Shown here in pieces: positions 44,143-55,912 of a stretch of 64,000 nucleotides of DNA (within the stretch, counting starts at the first letter, position 1; each line of letters begins with the position of its first letter). Under the pieces are notes generated by a model. It was not told the DNA's origin, did not search any database, and was given only the letters and a program-made list of their open reading frames with translations. Source of the stretch: Silene latifolia (taxonomy: Eukaryota > Streptophyta > Magnoliopsida > Caryophyllales > Caryophyllaceae). Position numbers and translations under genes: made by a program. The stretch covers positions 4,728,001-4,792,000 of the forward strand of contig NC_133526.1 of assembly GCF_048544455.1 (NCBI RefSeq), written 5' to 3'.

Positions 44143-47100
44143 CTAGCTTAATACCCGTGCAGAATGCACGGGTATATATAATATCATTTGATATTCTCAT
44201 AGCATAATATTCAGATAGTTTACATAGATAACCTCCTACGAATCAATTGACTCCTCCCGAGAAAAAAATATAATGAACAAATCAATTAAAAATAATATGA
44301 GAATGTCACCAAAATATGTGAGATAACTTGTAGTCTTGTACGCCAGTTTCAATAAGGAATACTCATGAATTCAAATTTAAACTAATTGATATCATAAACT
44401 AATTGTCGAAATATACTTTCATCGAATAATCCTATAAATTGTCTACCAGCATTAGATATAAAGCTATTTTCTTACATCAGTTTAGATTAGTTAAAGTTGT
44501 TGTCTCAATACTCATCAAACTTTTTCTTCCTTAAAGTTGCAAGAGAGATGATTTAAATTGGTTAATATCTATCAATACAAATTGATCAATTTTTCAGATC
44601 CTATGAGTCATTTTCCATGTTGACGTGAGTGAAACCACCTAACATAATCTCCATTTACTAAACTTCATCATTAAAGTTTCAGCAACACATGCCTATGTTA
44701 CGGTTAATGAGTGCCTGTGATAAACAAATCTCCCATTCTTTTATTAATTTCTTGCGACTTGCGAGTTATCACTTTCTCTTATAAAAGAACTGAATTGGAG
44801 AACAATTATAGAGCACGAAGAAGGGAAGTACAATGATGATTACATATATTTAAAAACAGAAGAAAATGTGTGTTTAAGCATTTAGGGTTTTGGGTGAATG
44901 GGGAAGAAAAAAAAAATTCGAGTAGAAAGAGAACTTAATTAAATTTTTAAACATGTCATAATTGAAATGAAAAAAGAGGATGAATATTAGCCATAAATTT
45001 AAACACTGAACTTACATACTCCATCGTCATCATACTGTCTTATTCATTGTAAATGCTCGACCCGATTGCATTGTTTAACAAAATTTTAGTAATTGAAGCC
45101 TAAATTAGCCAAATCAATAATAACATACATACATAAACATCATGAAATCACTCTATTGAAACTAAATTATTCAGAAAATAGGTAAAAATTAAACAATACC
45201 AAGTAAATGATCAATAAACTTAGAACTCTGCCTCCGCTTATTAAAGGATAGGTATATGTGATATGAGAAAATAAGGTCCTTTGAATTTAGTAGGTGATTG
45301 TGTAGTAGGCGTGATGGTCTCAAGTCAAACCTCGCAAGTGCACGATTTTATCGTTGTACACTTAAAAGGGTCGATCCCACAAGGAGTAGGTGGAGTACTA
45401 ATCGTTCTAATTCACCGGTTTAGCTAAGTCGATAAATAACAAAGAGGGTAGTAACAAACTAGCACTAAACTATTAAATTTAAAGACTAAAGACAAGGTAA
45501 GGTAAAAACAAGTTAAAGATAAAAGATAAATCAAATAAAGAGAAAGACTAGAACTCGGTCCGACCATGAATATGAGTAATTCCACATACTAATCGTCTCG
45601 GCTAATCAAAAGGGGTAGAAAGGTAAGGGGGAGATGGCTCTAATTCGCCTAGAACCTCCCTTCCGGTCTCGCACTAGGACACTAGTTACTCCGACTAACC
45701 CCCCTCCCGGGTTCGAAAGCCGGTCTCCCTAACTCAAAACCCGACAACCCCCAAGAACATGCATTTTCCCAAGGAGGTCAAGTAAATGGTCAAGGTCATT
45801 AAGCCCTCATCTTATTCCGGGTCATCCCACTCCCCCTTCCGGAGGTCGATTTCAAACACTAGCCTAGGGGCACCCTCCCTCGGTTCTCCCTTCCGGTCTC
45901 AACCTTAGTTGGTGACAAGGGTCGGTCCCCAAATACTCGACTAACAACCTAACCAACTTCCGTTGGTGTGGCAAGGGTCAAAAGCCGACACTACCCGGAA
46001 ACCAAACCTTAAGCATGAAAATTCCCCAAGACTACCCTAACCAATTTTCCCCACAAATTAGCCTTAGTGACAATTAATTAGTGAAATTACCCATATCGGG
46101 CCAAACCGAGTCCTAGAAGGAGACTACTCACTAATCATGGTTCTAATTGCAAAATAAACAATAAAGATGGAAACTTTGGTCACAAACATGGTGAGGAGAT
46201 AAATCTTACTACTAAGCATGCAACAAATCAACAATAATTAAGAGGAAAAGTGATATTAATCTAATAACAAGGATTATTAAACTAAAAGGCACAATCTTTA
46301 ACCAAATCCACTCAAAGATTAAGTCTTTAAGGACAACTAACCAAAGATGAACAAATGAAAGAGAATCAAAACAAAGATGAACAATGAAAAGATGAACAAT
46401 GGTGAAAATAAGAACAACAAACAAACAACAACAACAATTTTAACATAAACAATCAAATAAACTTGAAGGAAGAACAAAATGTAAACAAATGGAAATAAGG
46501 AAAGAAATAATACCAATCAAGAAGCAAGAAAGGAAGAATGATAGAATAAATAAGTATAAACTTTCAATCTTCTTCTTACAACCCAAATTCAATCACAAAT
46601 TGATTGAATTACTACTCTAATTAAGGAATGATTAGCAAAAGGATTAGCAAAGTTTTAAACTTGAAAGGGAAATATTCTTAGATCTAGGGTTGTGTGTACA
46701 AAAGGGTTTAAGAGAGGGTATTTATAGGTTACACAAGGATTAGGACAGAAATTGGAAATGGGCTTTGAAACACGTATATGCATTCCCTACGGTCAGCCGA
46801 ACCGCTTTGCGCCGGGGCCGGGAGATCTGGAACTTTGAACGAGTTTTGGAGGTCATCAGTGTGCACGGCCGGTCAACCGCCGCCGGTCACCGACCGGGGG
46901 GCACCCTTGACTTCAATCTTGACTTTTGGCCTTTTGGAGGACTCCCGGTAGCTAGCTGGCCACGGCCATTTGATTGACCTACTGGGAGTTTCCTGTAACA
47001 TTCCTTCATTTTCTTGTCTTCAAGCTCATATGGTCTTCCCAGCCGGCTAGCCGGCTGGGGATGCTCCTTCCAACTTCTTCCTTCATTTCCTTGTAAATGT

Positions 47101-47406
47101 ACTCCCAGCCGGCTAGCCGGCCGCCGGCCTACCGGCTGAGGGTACTCCTCAGCATAACTCCCTTCATCTTTCATGCATAGCTTAGAAATCCCGTCTTTCT
47201 AGCTTCGTTTCGCCCGTTCCCGCCTCAATTTCTGCAAGGGGGCCAAAGTGTCATAGTAAAGGGAATCGGGACTAGAAACGAGAGTAAAGGGGGTACAAAA
47301 CCGCCTTAAATGGGGTTGAATATGCATGAAAATAGAGGGAAAAAGAGTGCAAAATGGTCCTATATCAAGGCGGGAAAAAACACATGTGTGGTTTCTGTAT
47401 TATAGA
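44143..47406 (-). mobile_element. Helitron with nested solo LTR
   Basis: On the - strand the 3' end is the hairpin ACCCGTGCATTCTGCACGGGT, ATTAAG and CTAG followed by T (44142-44146 on +). The proposed 5' end is TCTATAATACAGAAACC, preceded by A, at 47390-47407. About 1.2 kb is the Helitron itself. The rest is the LTR at 45312. No helicase is encoded. The 5' border is less sure than the 3' one. Confidence 0.65.
45312..47367 (-). repeat. Solo LTR (2056 bp)
   Basis: The + strand borders are TGATGGTCTC and CTATATCA, with a perfect 5-bp duplication AGGCG on each side (45307-45311 and 47368-47372). A TATAAATA box on the - strand near 46722 suggests it is read leftward. It carries GC-rich palindromic AGCCGGCTAGCCGGCT repeats (47040-47145). 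The length suits a Ty3-type LTR, but the family is not proved. Confidence 0.8.
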
Positions 47407-47636
47407 TTAGTAATTAGTAATGGGCTTAATCCCGCTTCTTGTAACCCAAAAACAAATAGAGTTTTTTAAACGGGTTCCGGTTCGGAGTTTAATTAACTTT
47501 GTCAAGACTCGAGTTTTAGGCATCAAAATCTTTGGTCCATATCCAAGTGAAACTAAATCCAATATCGTAACTCATAGTACAAACGTATAAATACCAAATG
47601 AAGACTTAACCCCTAAAATCTTGTTAAACCCTAATA

Positions 47637-50322
47637 ATGGCTGCCAAAAACAGAGCAGAGCAGAGGAGGCAGAGGACTAAAAAGAAGGCAGATGCCAAAC
47701 AAAAAGAAGACAGGCTAAGCTCCCTTCCCGACGACATTCTTATCGGAATTATCGCCTACCTTCCTCTCCCTCAAGCCATCGCCACCGAGTCTTTATCTCG
47801 TCGATGGCTTGGTCTCTGGACTAACCGTACTACAATTCAATTAAGCAACCGTAATTACGACTGCTTACTTGAATTCTTTATCGCTTTTGACGATATCATG
47901 GCCTACTTTACCTCACCCGTCCTCCGTAGTTTTAGTTTCGAGTTAGTTGGCGTGAATAACCATTCGTTATATCTGCCTTCCTTTGATTCGAAACTCAAAC
48001 AAATTTGTGAGCTGAACGTCCGTGAACTTAAGGTAACATTCCGTGTTAATTATGATGGTGTACATATCATTAATTTTCCGAGTGTAGTTTTTCAAACGCA
48101 GTCGTTGGTATCAGTTGAGTTTTGCTCAACGGTTGGTTGGCAGTTGCCTGAATCGATCAATCTTCCCAATCTTAAGAACTTAACTCTTTATCTTTGTCCT
48201 TCAAATTGCAATTGGTTCGAGAAACTAACCAAGGCTTGTCCATCACTCGAAGAAGTATCTTTAAACTACGAGGATCATAACTGTTTTTGTTCGTAGCAAT
48301 CGAAATTTAAGACGTTTGTTTATAAACTTGGAAAAAAAGCAAATACCTTAAATTTCATATTAATGCCCCAAAGATCGAGTTATTGTCTGTTCGAGCTCCA
48401 AAATCAACGATTTGTACCTTCGGAAAGGTACCAATTATTTTACGTGAAGCAAACATCGAATTAACCGGTGTTGAACCTCCAGCGAAGGTAGATTACGAGT
48501 TAATGGCAGAATTTTACAAGGTTATGTCTAATGCTCGGGTTATGTCGTTCCATGTTTTTGCACTAGATAATTTTCCTACTACCTTGCTTCGAAAGTGTTG
48601 GACCTTTAGTCCTAATTAATTGTTTTGATAATGACAGTAATGATTTGTATGTGGACTTAATATTATAAACATATGCGTGTAATTGTGTGCTTAAGTGTTA
48701 ATTTAGATAGGAACAATTACAATGACGCAAGCTTGAAGTATTGGACCAAGGAGGTTTTACTTCAAAGATATTTGATCGTAATGTTCAAGATCAAGACCAA
48801 ATAACAACCACGAGACTCAAGATGAGAGACTTGTGAAGAGACGATTCGTTTCTTCAAGATCTACTCAAGATTAGATAGTATAGGTCGTCATTCGGTAATG
48901 GCTTTACTTTGTTTGATTTAAAGGTTAGTGAAGTTATGACCTAATAGCCATAATTTCATTGCTAGACAAAAATGATGCGTTAATTTTTGGAAAATGTATT
49001 TTTAGTGATTTATTAAATAAGAGAGTATTTATTTTAATTGGAATTAATTAATAAGAATTTAAGTTGAATAAACTGTTGGTTTGTAACACGATATTTATAT
49101 CGTCATGCAACCTAGGGCTTTAACTAAATTCTATCTCGATTTGTTGTGGGCTATGGAAGCAATAGTGGACCGAAGAAGGCCCAGAGGCCGGCCGAACCCT
49201 AGGGAGGCCGAACCCTAGGTGGCCGAAAACCCTAGGAGGCCAAACTCCTTCTTCCTTTGCTTCTTACTTGTTCATCAAGTCGTTTTGGGATTTATTCTTC
49301 CAGAACATTCCTATGCCCTAATTTCAGAACATTCCTAAAACCTAATTCACTCTACTATAAATACTCTCATTCATTCAACATTAAAAGTAGAACACACATC
49401 TACACTTTTAGAGAGAAAAATATTTTAAGCAAAATTCTTTGAGCCTTAATTTTTATTTTCCAATTTGCTTATACAAAAATTGCGCATCAAATTTGTCAAT
49501 CACTCGAAGTAAAATCGTTATAGGATACTAAGTACACAAGATATTGTACTCACTCGCATAACGTGAGATTAATATTTATCGTTGTACTTTTCTTATTAAC
49601 GTAAGAGCAACCTAGAGTATTTAGCGATACTCAATCTGAGTTATAATCATATAGTTGATTATACGAGTGGATTGATAATTTTTGTAATCCGGAGAAAGGT
49701 ACTAAAAATTATTAATCGAGAATAGTGGACGTAGGTTTCGACTTGTGAAACTGAACCACTTCAAAATCCTGTGTGTCTCTCTTTCTCTCTCTCTCTTTAT
49801 TATTGTTATTTCGATTTTGCATTTATTGTTAGTAATTTAATTAGTTGATTTTAATCAATAAAATCAAATAATTAATTTATATCATATATTTCGAAAAAGC
49901 GGTCATCGTTTTTAATACTCAATTCACCCCCCTCTTTCGTATTCGATCAATAGACTCCTCAGAAAGGCTACAAGTCTTACACTCGACACGAAACTGTGTA
50001 ACGATGTTGACACGAAGATTGCGTTGTCGTCCTTCCAAGAATTATGTCCAAAATTAGACGCTTTGACCCTTAAATTTTCGGATTTTGGGAAGAATAACGC
50101 GAAGTGGATCCCCTAAAACCTTCCAATGTAAGCACATTACCACAAGGATGTTTTGCAATCTACTCTTCCATTGTCCTACGACTTCGTTAGGGTGTGAGGC
50201 TGAATTCGTCGGGAGATTTTTCAGATGTCTCAAAATCCGCCCAAAGTAACTAGTTCAATTCAGATGGTGAAGTTATCCCTTTTAGTCGTTTGCCAAGGCA
50301 TATTTTCAATCCTCTAGAATGA
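47637..50322 (+). pseudogene. F-box/FBD gene R2, interrupted by a solo LTR
   Basis: It is a copy of R1 with the same N-terminus and F-box (DRLSSLPDDILIGIIAYLPL). The frame ends early at 48294-48296 because about 40 bases present in R1 after CTGTTTTTGT are missing. A longer A-run at 48330 (GGAAAAAAAGC, R1 has one A fewer) adds a second shift. The gene is then split by a 1.37-kb LTR at 48596-49961. After it, a large deletion (near 50120-50145) removes most of the FBD-like region. None of these lesions is shared with R1, so the two R copies died separately. Confidence 0.88.
48596..49961 (+). repeat. Solo LTR of the Sirevirus-like family (1366 bp)
   Basis: It starts TGTTGGACC and ends GACTCCTCA. 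A perfect 5-bp duplication GAAAG flanks it (48591-48595 and 49962-49966), and R1 (24808) shows the uninterrupted site. It is the same family as the 3' LTR at 3010-4409. It looks whole as a solo LTR, formed by recombination between the two LTRs of a full element. Confidence 0.93.
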
Positions 50323-50518
50323 CACGGAAAAAAAAACTATGGTACAAAGTATTTATGTACTCGGATGGTATACACAAAAAAAAAAAAAAAAAAAAAAAAA
50401 AAACTTATGTCATAGATACTCGTAATTGTGCTAAAGCTTATTTATTATAGTCGACTTTAATTTAAAAAATAAAATAAAATAAAATCACAAATACCTTGCG
50501 AAAAGAAAAGCTAAAGGA
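50323..50518. other. R2-S2 spacer
   Basis: It contains an A-run of about 29 bases (50378-50403 and neighbours) and the remains of the S-type promoter region (compare 28390-28460), cut at 50518 by the LTR element. Confidence 0.5.
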
Positions 50519-51636
50519 TGTTGAAGATATTACGGTATATTGCATGTAATATACGGTAATCGGAATAATATTAGTATTATAGAATAAAGTATATTATGCT
50601 ACTACTATTAGAAGATACGATTGTTATCTTCGGATCTTTGGACTAATATAAACGCGATATCATTGTAATTGGTTCAGACACAAACGAACTATTATCAATA
50701 ATATGATAATTACTCTTATGCAATTCTCCCTCTCATTTCTATTATGGTTTCCGAGCCTCACGCTCTTGAGGCCTAAAAACAATATTATTGCGCCGCTTGC
50801 TGGAGGGACTAATAAATTATGATGCCCTCCGGCGGGAATTTACGAAAATATAATTATTAGTGTTGGCGAAAATTTTATATAGAATAATATTTCTTTTATT
50901 AAGAAAAAGGGGACGATTTTGAATAGTTTTGGTTCGTGGCTAAACAAATTGAATTGGCCAATGATGGCTTTCAATTTTAGCAAATCTATCATTTTGATTC
51001 ATATACACCGTAATGGTGTTGTTTTGATCTGAATTACGCCCAGATGGTGTTTTTTAATGGCTGCTTTTATCATCTGGTGATATGGTATTCCGACATTTGG
51101 ACTGCATTCATCATGTAATGATTGGTGATGTGGGACGTTATATTATTGGCGATTTACGCGAAGCTCGGTTTGGCGAGTCCTATACGCATCGACTGGCGAG
51201 TCACGCACCAAAATTTGTCAAGTTCGAAAAAATGCGACGTTCTTGACAACGAAATTTCAACGATTTGGTGGGTTCGAAAAGCGACGACGTTCCCATTCGC
51301 CAAAGCAGTTCGAAAAAGAATGGCCTTCCTCTTAAAGATCGAAGGTTTAAAAAAAATGGTTTTATTGGTCTTTGTTTTCCTTGCAAACCCTTGAAAATTT
51401 AGACAAATTACCATGGGTTTGAGGAGGGATGTTGAAGATATTACGGTATATTATAATATACCATAATCGGAATAATATTTGTATTATAGAATAAAGTATA
51501 TTATGCTACTACTATTAGAACATATGATTGTTATCTTCGTATCTTTGGGCTAATATAAATGCGATATCATTGTAATTGTTTCAATAGGATAATATTACAA
51601 TTACTCTTATGCAATTCTCCCTCTCAATTTCTATTA
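50519..51636 (+). mobile_element. Short non-coding LTR retrotransposon (TRIM-like), complete ends
   Basis: Two similar LTRs (50519-50744 and 51430-51636) begin TGTTGAAGATATTACGG and enclose about 685 bp. The sequence after the first LTR (TGGTTTCCGAGCC) resembles a methionine-tRNA primer site, and GAGGAGGGA before the second is a polypurine tract. A 5-bp duplication AAGGA lies on both sides (50514-50518 and 51637-51641). The inside has no recognisable gag or pol. The LTRs differ visibly, so it is not brand new. It ends 76 bp before the S2 ATG. Confidence 0.88.
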
Positions 51637-51686
51637 AAGGACATAAACCCTAAAAACCCTCAATTTCTATTAAAGGACATAAACCC
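51624..51686 (+). repeat. Short duplicated segment before S2
   Basis: TCAATTTCTATTAAAGGACATAAACCC occurs twice (about 51625 and 51660). It spans the end of the 3' LTR and the S2 leader, so it arose after the LTR element inserted. Confidence 0.75.
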
Positions 51687-51712
51687 GAAAAAGCCTTGAA
51701 GCCTTAGCAAAG

Positions 51713-53170
51713 ATGGAAGGGACAAACAGGAATAATAGAAGGAGAAATAGAAGGGTGGACGGGTTGAGTTCTCTCCCCAACGATATTCTTATTTTAATAA
51801 TCTCCCTTCTTCCTCTTCGATCTGCCATTGCTACCGGGACTTTATCCCGTCGATGGCGTGGTCTTTGGACTAACACAACCTCTATCGATTTCACCTTTGG
51901 TCCTTACCGGAATCAATTTAATCTCGATACCGCATTGAATGGAACCATGAGACAAATTACCTCACCTTTAATCCATAGCTTCAGTATCGATTTTGTTGAA
52001 TCCTTTAATGCGGACTTTTGGGCGCCTTGCATGGATATTGTTATTCGCGACGTTTGTAACCGGAACGTCCATCAACTTAAGGTAACATGGTGTAATAATC
52101 CTTTATGTAGGTTTTCTAATTCCTATACATTACCAAGTGTTATTTTTCAAACGCAGTCGCTAGTGTCGATGGAATTGGGCTCCAAAGGCGGCTCGTATGA
52201 TTATTATTATCGTGATTGGCAATTCCCTTATGATTGTGATGCCATCAATCTTCCAAATTTGAAGATTTTAACCATTTACTTTGCTTTGGAGTTCGAAATC
52301 TTAAAATGGATTGAAAAACTAATTAAGTTTTGTCCATCACTCAAGAAATTGTCTTTAAATTGCTATGATAGAGAAATTGATACGTCTTTGGAAAGCTGTA
52401 AAATAGTGATTAATTCCCCAAATTTAGAATACTTGGCTATTTCCGCTCCGAAATCATTGACCATTTCTTTTGAGGAGGAACCAATTGTGCTGCGTGAAAC
52501 AAAAATCGAATTTACTGATCTCTTCGAAGGTCAAGCAGATAAAGAAAAGTTGTCTAAATTTTGCGAGGCGATTTCTAAAGTAAGGATCCTTACCATTGAT
52601 ATTTCTACAGTAGATACCTTATCTACTACGGTGTTTCGCAATGTTACTCGTCTCACTTTTAATATGAAACTGCGCCTCTGTTTAAATACTCTGTTGTCCG
52701 TGTTAGACATGTGTCCGGTATTAGACGTTTTGAACCTTAAATTTTGCGGTGTCGATAATAATCATAAGAAGCAGCCGTTATACCAAAACCCTGGCGACAT
52801 AAGAAGCTCACAGCGAGCACTCAGAAAGATAAAGTCGATAAACGTGGAAATCGATAACAGGAGAAGTTATTACAGGTACGCGGAATCTTTCTCACGCCTT
52901 ATAATGGATTTGTTAAGAAGCACTTGCGATTTGGAGCACTTGAATCTTAGAGTAAATGATTTACATCAAGATTGGTCACCGCCGGGTAATTTGTTGCTTG
53001 ATGAAAAAGACGAGATAAAGTTGTGCAAGCAACTGTATTGGTGTCCAACGATCTCCAATTGCGATGTTGAATTTAAAGGGAGTTTTATTAAGATGTCTCG
53101 AAAAGATGGTCCCAAACTTAGTACTCAAAATGGCAAAGTTATCTGTTTTGGTCGTCCCAGAAGGGTTTAA
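51713..53170 (+). CDS. F-box/FBD protein S2, intact
   Basis: The frame is uninterrupted, 485 residues. The F-box is at about residues 16-60 (LSSLPNDILILIISLLPLRS, LSRRWRGLW). LRR-like segments follow (LPNLKILTIYF, CPSLKKLSLNC, LAISAPKSLTISFEEEP, FRNVTRLTFNM). The FBD-like region is near residues 390-430 (LIMDLLRSTCDLEHLNLRV). The end is FKGSFIKMSRKDGPK plus a GKVICFGRPRRV tail that S1 has lost. Likely SCF substrate receptor, target unknown. Its native promoter is displaced: a TRIM-like element lies 76 bp before the ATG, so its 3' LTR may drive or alter expression. Confidence 0.92.
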   Translation: MEGTNRNNRRRNRRVDGLSSLPNDILILIISLLPLRSAIATGTLSRRWRGLWTNTTSIDFTFGPYRNQFNLDTALNGTMRQITSPLIHSFSIDFVESFNADFWAPCMDIVIRDVCNRNVHQLKVTWCNNPLCRFSNSYTLPSVIFQTQSLVSMELGSKGGSYDYYYRDWQFPYDCDAINLPNLKILTIYFALEFEILKWIEKLIKFCPSLKKLSLNCYDREIDTSLESCKIVINSPNLEYLAISAPKSLTISFEEEPIVLRETKIEFTDLFEGQADKEKLSKFCEAISKVRILTIDISTVDTLSTTVFRNVTRLTFNMKLRLCLNTLLSVLDMCPVLDVLNLKFCGVDNNHKKQPLYQNPGDIRSSQRALRKIKSINVEIDNRRSYYRYAESFSRLIMDLLRSTCDLEHLNLRVNDLHQDWSPPGNLLLDEKDEIKLCKQLYWCPTISNCDVEFKGSFIKMSRKDGPKLSTQNGKVICFGRPRRV

Positions 53171-54045
53171 TTTAACTCCGTATTCAGTAGAACTATCTAT
53201 TGTTTTTGGACGATGTTGCAAAAAACTACAGGTATTTAATTTGCTTTATGATGCATATGAGTTAATTTGGTTTGAAATCTTTGATTGTTAATTACTCATC
53301 GGTAGTTGAATTATATTTTCGTTGTATTAATCCTATATCCTACCCGTCCGTAGACCATAACTAGTCCATCTTTCCAGCAAATAAATTGAAGCAATTAGAA
53401 ACTTAGAGTGGATAGGTTTGCATTTTGCAAATAACACAAGAACATTGTTTCATCGTGTTAGTTTCGGAAATCGTATAATGTAAGACCGTATCAGTGTGAA
53501 ATGTTATTCTTTTATTTAGTGTAAAGGGAGCAATAAGAGGGATTTTGATTTTGATGGTGACAGGATTTGAACCCAGGTTATGAGCACCACTGCTCATGAC
53601 TTTATCAGTTAAGTTAATTGACACGCACAATTACCCTTATTAACGCTATGTTATCCACCACCTAACTAAATCTATAAGCTATATTACCTTAAAAAATTTA
53701 GTAGGAAAAAACACAGATCCTCGTTTGAATGTCTTTTTATTTATAAAGGCCATGAGAAACATTTTTTTTTAGAAGGAAGACGATCCTTACAAAATTTGCC
53801 CAAACTAAATGAATAGTTCTACAACTAGCCATCGTACCATATAATTCACACTTTTTAATTGGGTTACTCTTATCTATAAAATCTAATTAAAAAGATACCT
53901 AAAATAATGTGACATGAAAATTTTTGATGTGACATGACATCTTCAAATGCGATGTTACATATTTTAAATGTGACATGGATTATCAATTTCACTACTCCCA
54001 TTGTTACTTACTTCTATTACTTTCATTACTCTCGCTCGCTGCTAA
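53171..54045. other. S2-T2 spacer with a SINE-like piece
   Basis: At about 53540-53625, on the - strand, CAATTAACTTAACTGATAAAG (A-box-like) and GGGTTCAAATCCTGTCACC (B-box-like) suggest a tRNA-derived SINE head. From about 53960 Helitron-related sequence resumes (CACTACTCCC repeats). There is no gene. Confidence 0.45.
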
Positions 54046-54478
54046 GGCTCTGTTTAGTAAAACTACCTGAAAAGATACCTGAAACCTGAAAAGGCACCTG
54101 AAAATTGAAAAGCTAACTGAAACCTGAAAAGGTAGCTGATATGGTAACTGAAAATTGGGAGCTGAAAAGGTAACACTGATTATATAGAAAATGTTTGGCA
54201 AACTAGCAGAAAAGGTAGCTGATTTTTGGTAAAATGACGTAAAAGGATATAATAATTATTTAATATTATAAATTGAAGGGGTAAAACATGGAAAATAACT
54301 TATTTCAGGTACCTGAAATCTCAAATGCTACTCTAGGTAGCATTTCATTTTAGGTAGCTTATTTGGACAAATAAGCTACTTGCCAAACACTTGCACAAAA
54401 ATTAGGTAGCTGAAATTTTGGTCAAATAAGCTATTTTGGTCAAATAAGCTAACCTGAATTGACATGCCAAACAGAGGC
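54046..54478. mobile_element. Tourist-type MITE (433 bp)
   Basis: The ends GGCTCTGTTTAGTAAAACTA and GACATGCCAAACAGAGGC have TAA on both sides (54043-54045 and 54479-54481). Same family as 15642-16053. Confidence 0.85.
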
Positions 54479-54565
54479 TAAGATCGTTATTTTAACTATT
54501 CAATCATATTACTATATCCAATGTTATTATAATTCTTTTCACTGCTAACATGAAATACTTTTAGC

Positions 54566-55407
54566 ATGGGTGGTGCTCATTCATGGACAAGTTTTACTCT
54601 TTCATGAACGTAAATGATCATAATACCCTTTTTATTTTAATGATTTTCGTTCTAAAACCCTTCTTTCATTCTATCTCTATCTTCTTCATCTACTCTTTTC
54701 TCACTCTAACTACCACCATCCAACCACCACTACCCGCCAGCCACCACCCTCACCGCCGCCTCCCTTGCGCTCCCGGTTGGTCTTGACGACCTCCTCAGAC
54801 CGACCATCAGACGATTTCACAGATCCGCCTCTCACCACATATACCCCTTTCCCTAACACCACTGAAGCATCTTGTGACACCACCGAGAGGACGAATCATG
54901 AATAACACCGCCGGACCACCCGAACACTGTACTCATCGTCCACCCCCTACCATACTACCACAAAACAATTAACAAAATTGAAAGGAAAAAAAAACGAATA
55001 CCTTAAACTACAATGGCCGAACAATACTCTTGGATATACGACTTAATTTATTACTCATTTGTAACTCAAAATCCTTAGTGTAGTATATACTTCATGATAA
55101 ACCAGTAAATCTAATTTATCAGTGACGGTTTAAACAGACCCTAATTTAATTAGTGTAAATCAATTCCTTATTTTGATATAATATAATTAACAGATTGAGA
55201 ATTAGAATTATTACTTAATCGATACGAGAATTAACATCCATAATTGTGTAATTTGACGGATTTGATTAATGTTGTGAATTTGATTAATTTTGTGAGGGAG
55301 AGAATTAGAGAGATTTTTTTTGTGTTTCTAGGCAAATGACATATTGTGGAAAAATAATGAAAAAAGTCCATGAAAAGAGTAAAACCCGTTCATGATGAGC
55401 AACTAAC
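54566..55407. mobile_element. MULE-like element with C-rich interior
   Basis: The left arm TCATTCATGGACAAGTTTTA and the right arm GTAAAACCCGTTCATGATGA are imperfect inverted ends with the TACTCTTTCATGAAC core. The T1 upstream region has no such insertion. A 9-11 bp target duplication is only suggested (TTTTAGCAT / ATTTAGCCAT). The C-rich stretch at 54710-54960 has codon-like CCACCACC composition and might be captured gene DNA. Confidence 0.5.
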
Positions 55408-55912
55408 TATTTAGCCATGCAATTTTAAAAGGTTTATATATACATAAAAAAAATACATATATGCATTAAATCAAATCGAAATAATTACGGAATGTTATAT
55501 TTTTTTGGAAATCTAGCTTGATTTATTTATCTTTTAATTAATTGTTTCCAAAATATAACATACTCATATTATATTGGTGTTAAATAATTAACATCTTTAT
55601 ACCAATTAATATAATTAGTAGGGCATGTTTATTTTAAGGAAAATCTCAATATTCTAGTTTCTATTTTTATAAGGAGAAGAATATTTACGAAAATTTTATG
55701 GAAATTTGTACGCTCGTATAATTGAACATGTAATTAAGAAATTACGTTATTTATTAATGAATAAAAATATTCTTAAATTATGTCATAATCATTCGAAATA
55801 GTAAACTTATAGCCGAGTTTGACCTAAAAAAAAAAAGCAAAATCAGAAAATTCTTGCAAAGAGAAAAAGCTAAAAGACATAAACCCTAAAAACCTTTGAA
55901 AACTTAGCAAAG
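55408..55912 (+). other. T2 promoter region
   Basis: It matches the T1 upstream region (32165-32645) and ends with the same ACATAAACCCTAAAAACC leader before the ATG. Confidence 0.5.

Noticed and set aside
46887-47174. 95-residue - strand frame in the 2-kb solo LTR
   Set aside because: It is produced by AGCCGGCTAGCCGG palindromes. An LTR is not expected to code here.
51122-51394. 90-residue frame inside the TRIM-like element
   Set aside because: It shows no gag, protease or other recognisable domain. The interior is best seen as non-coding.
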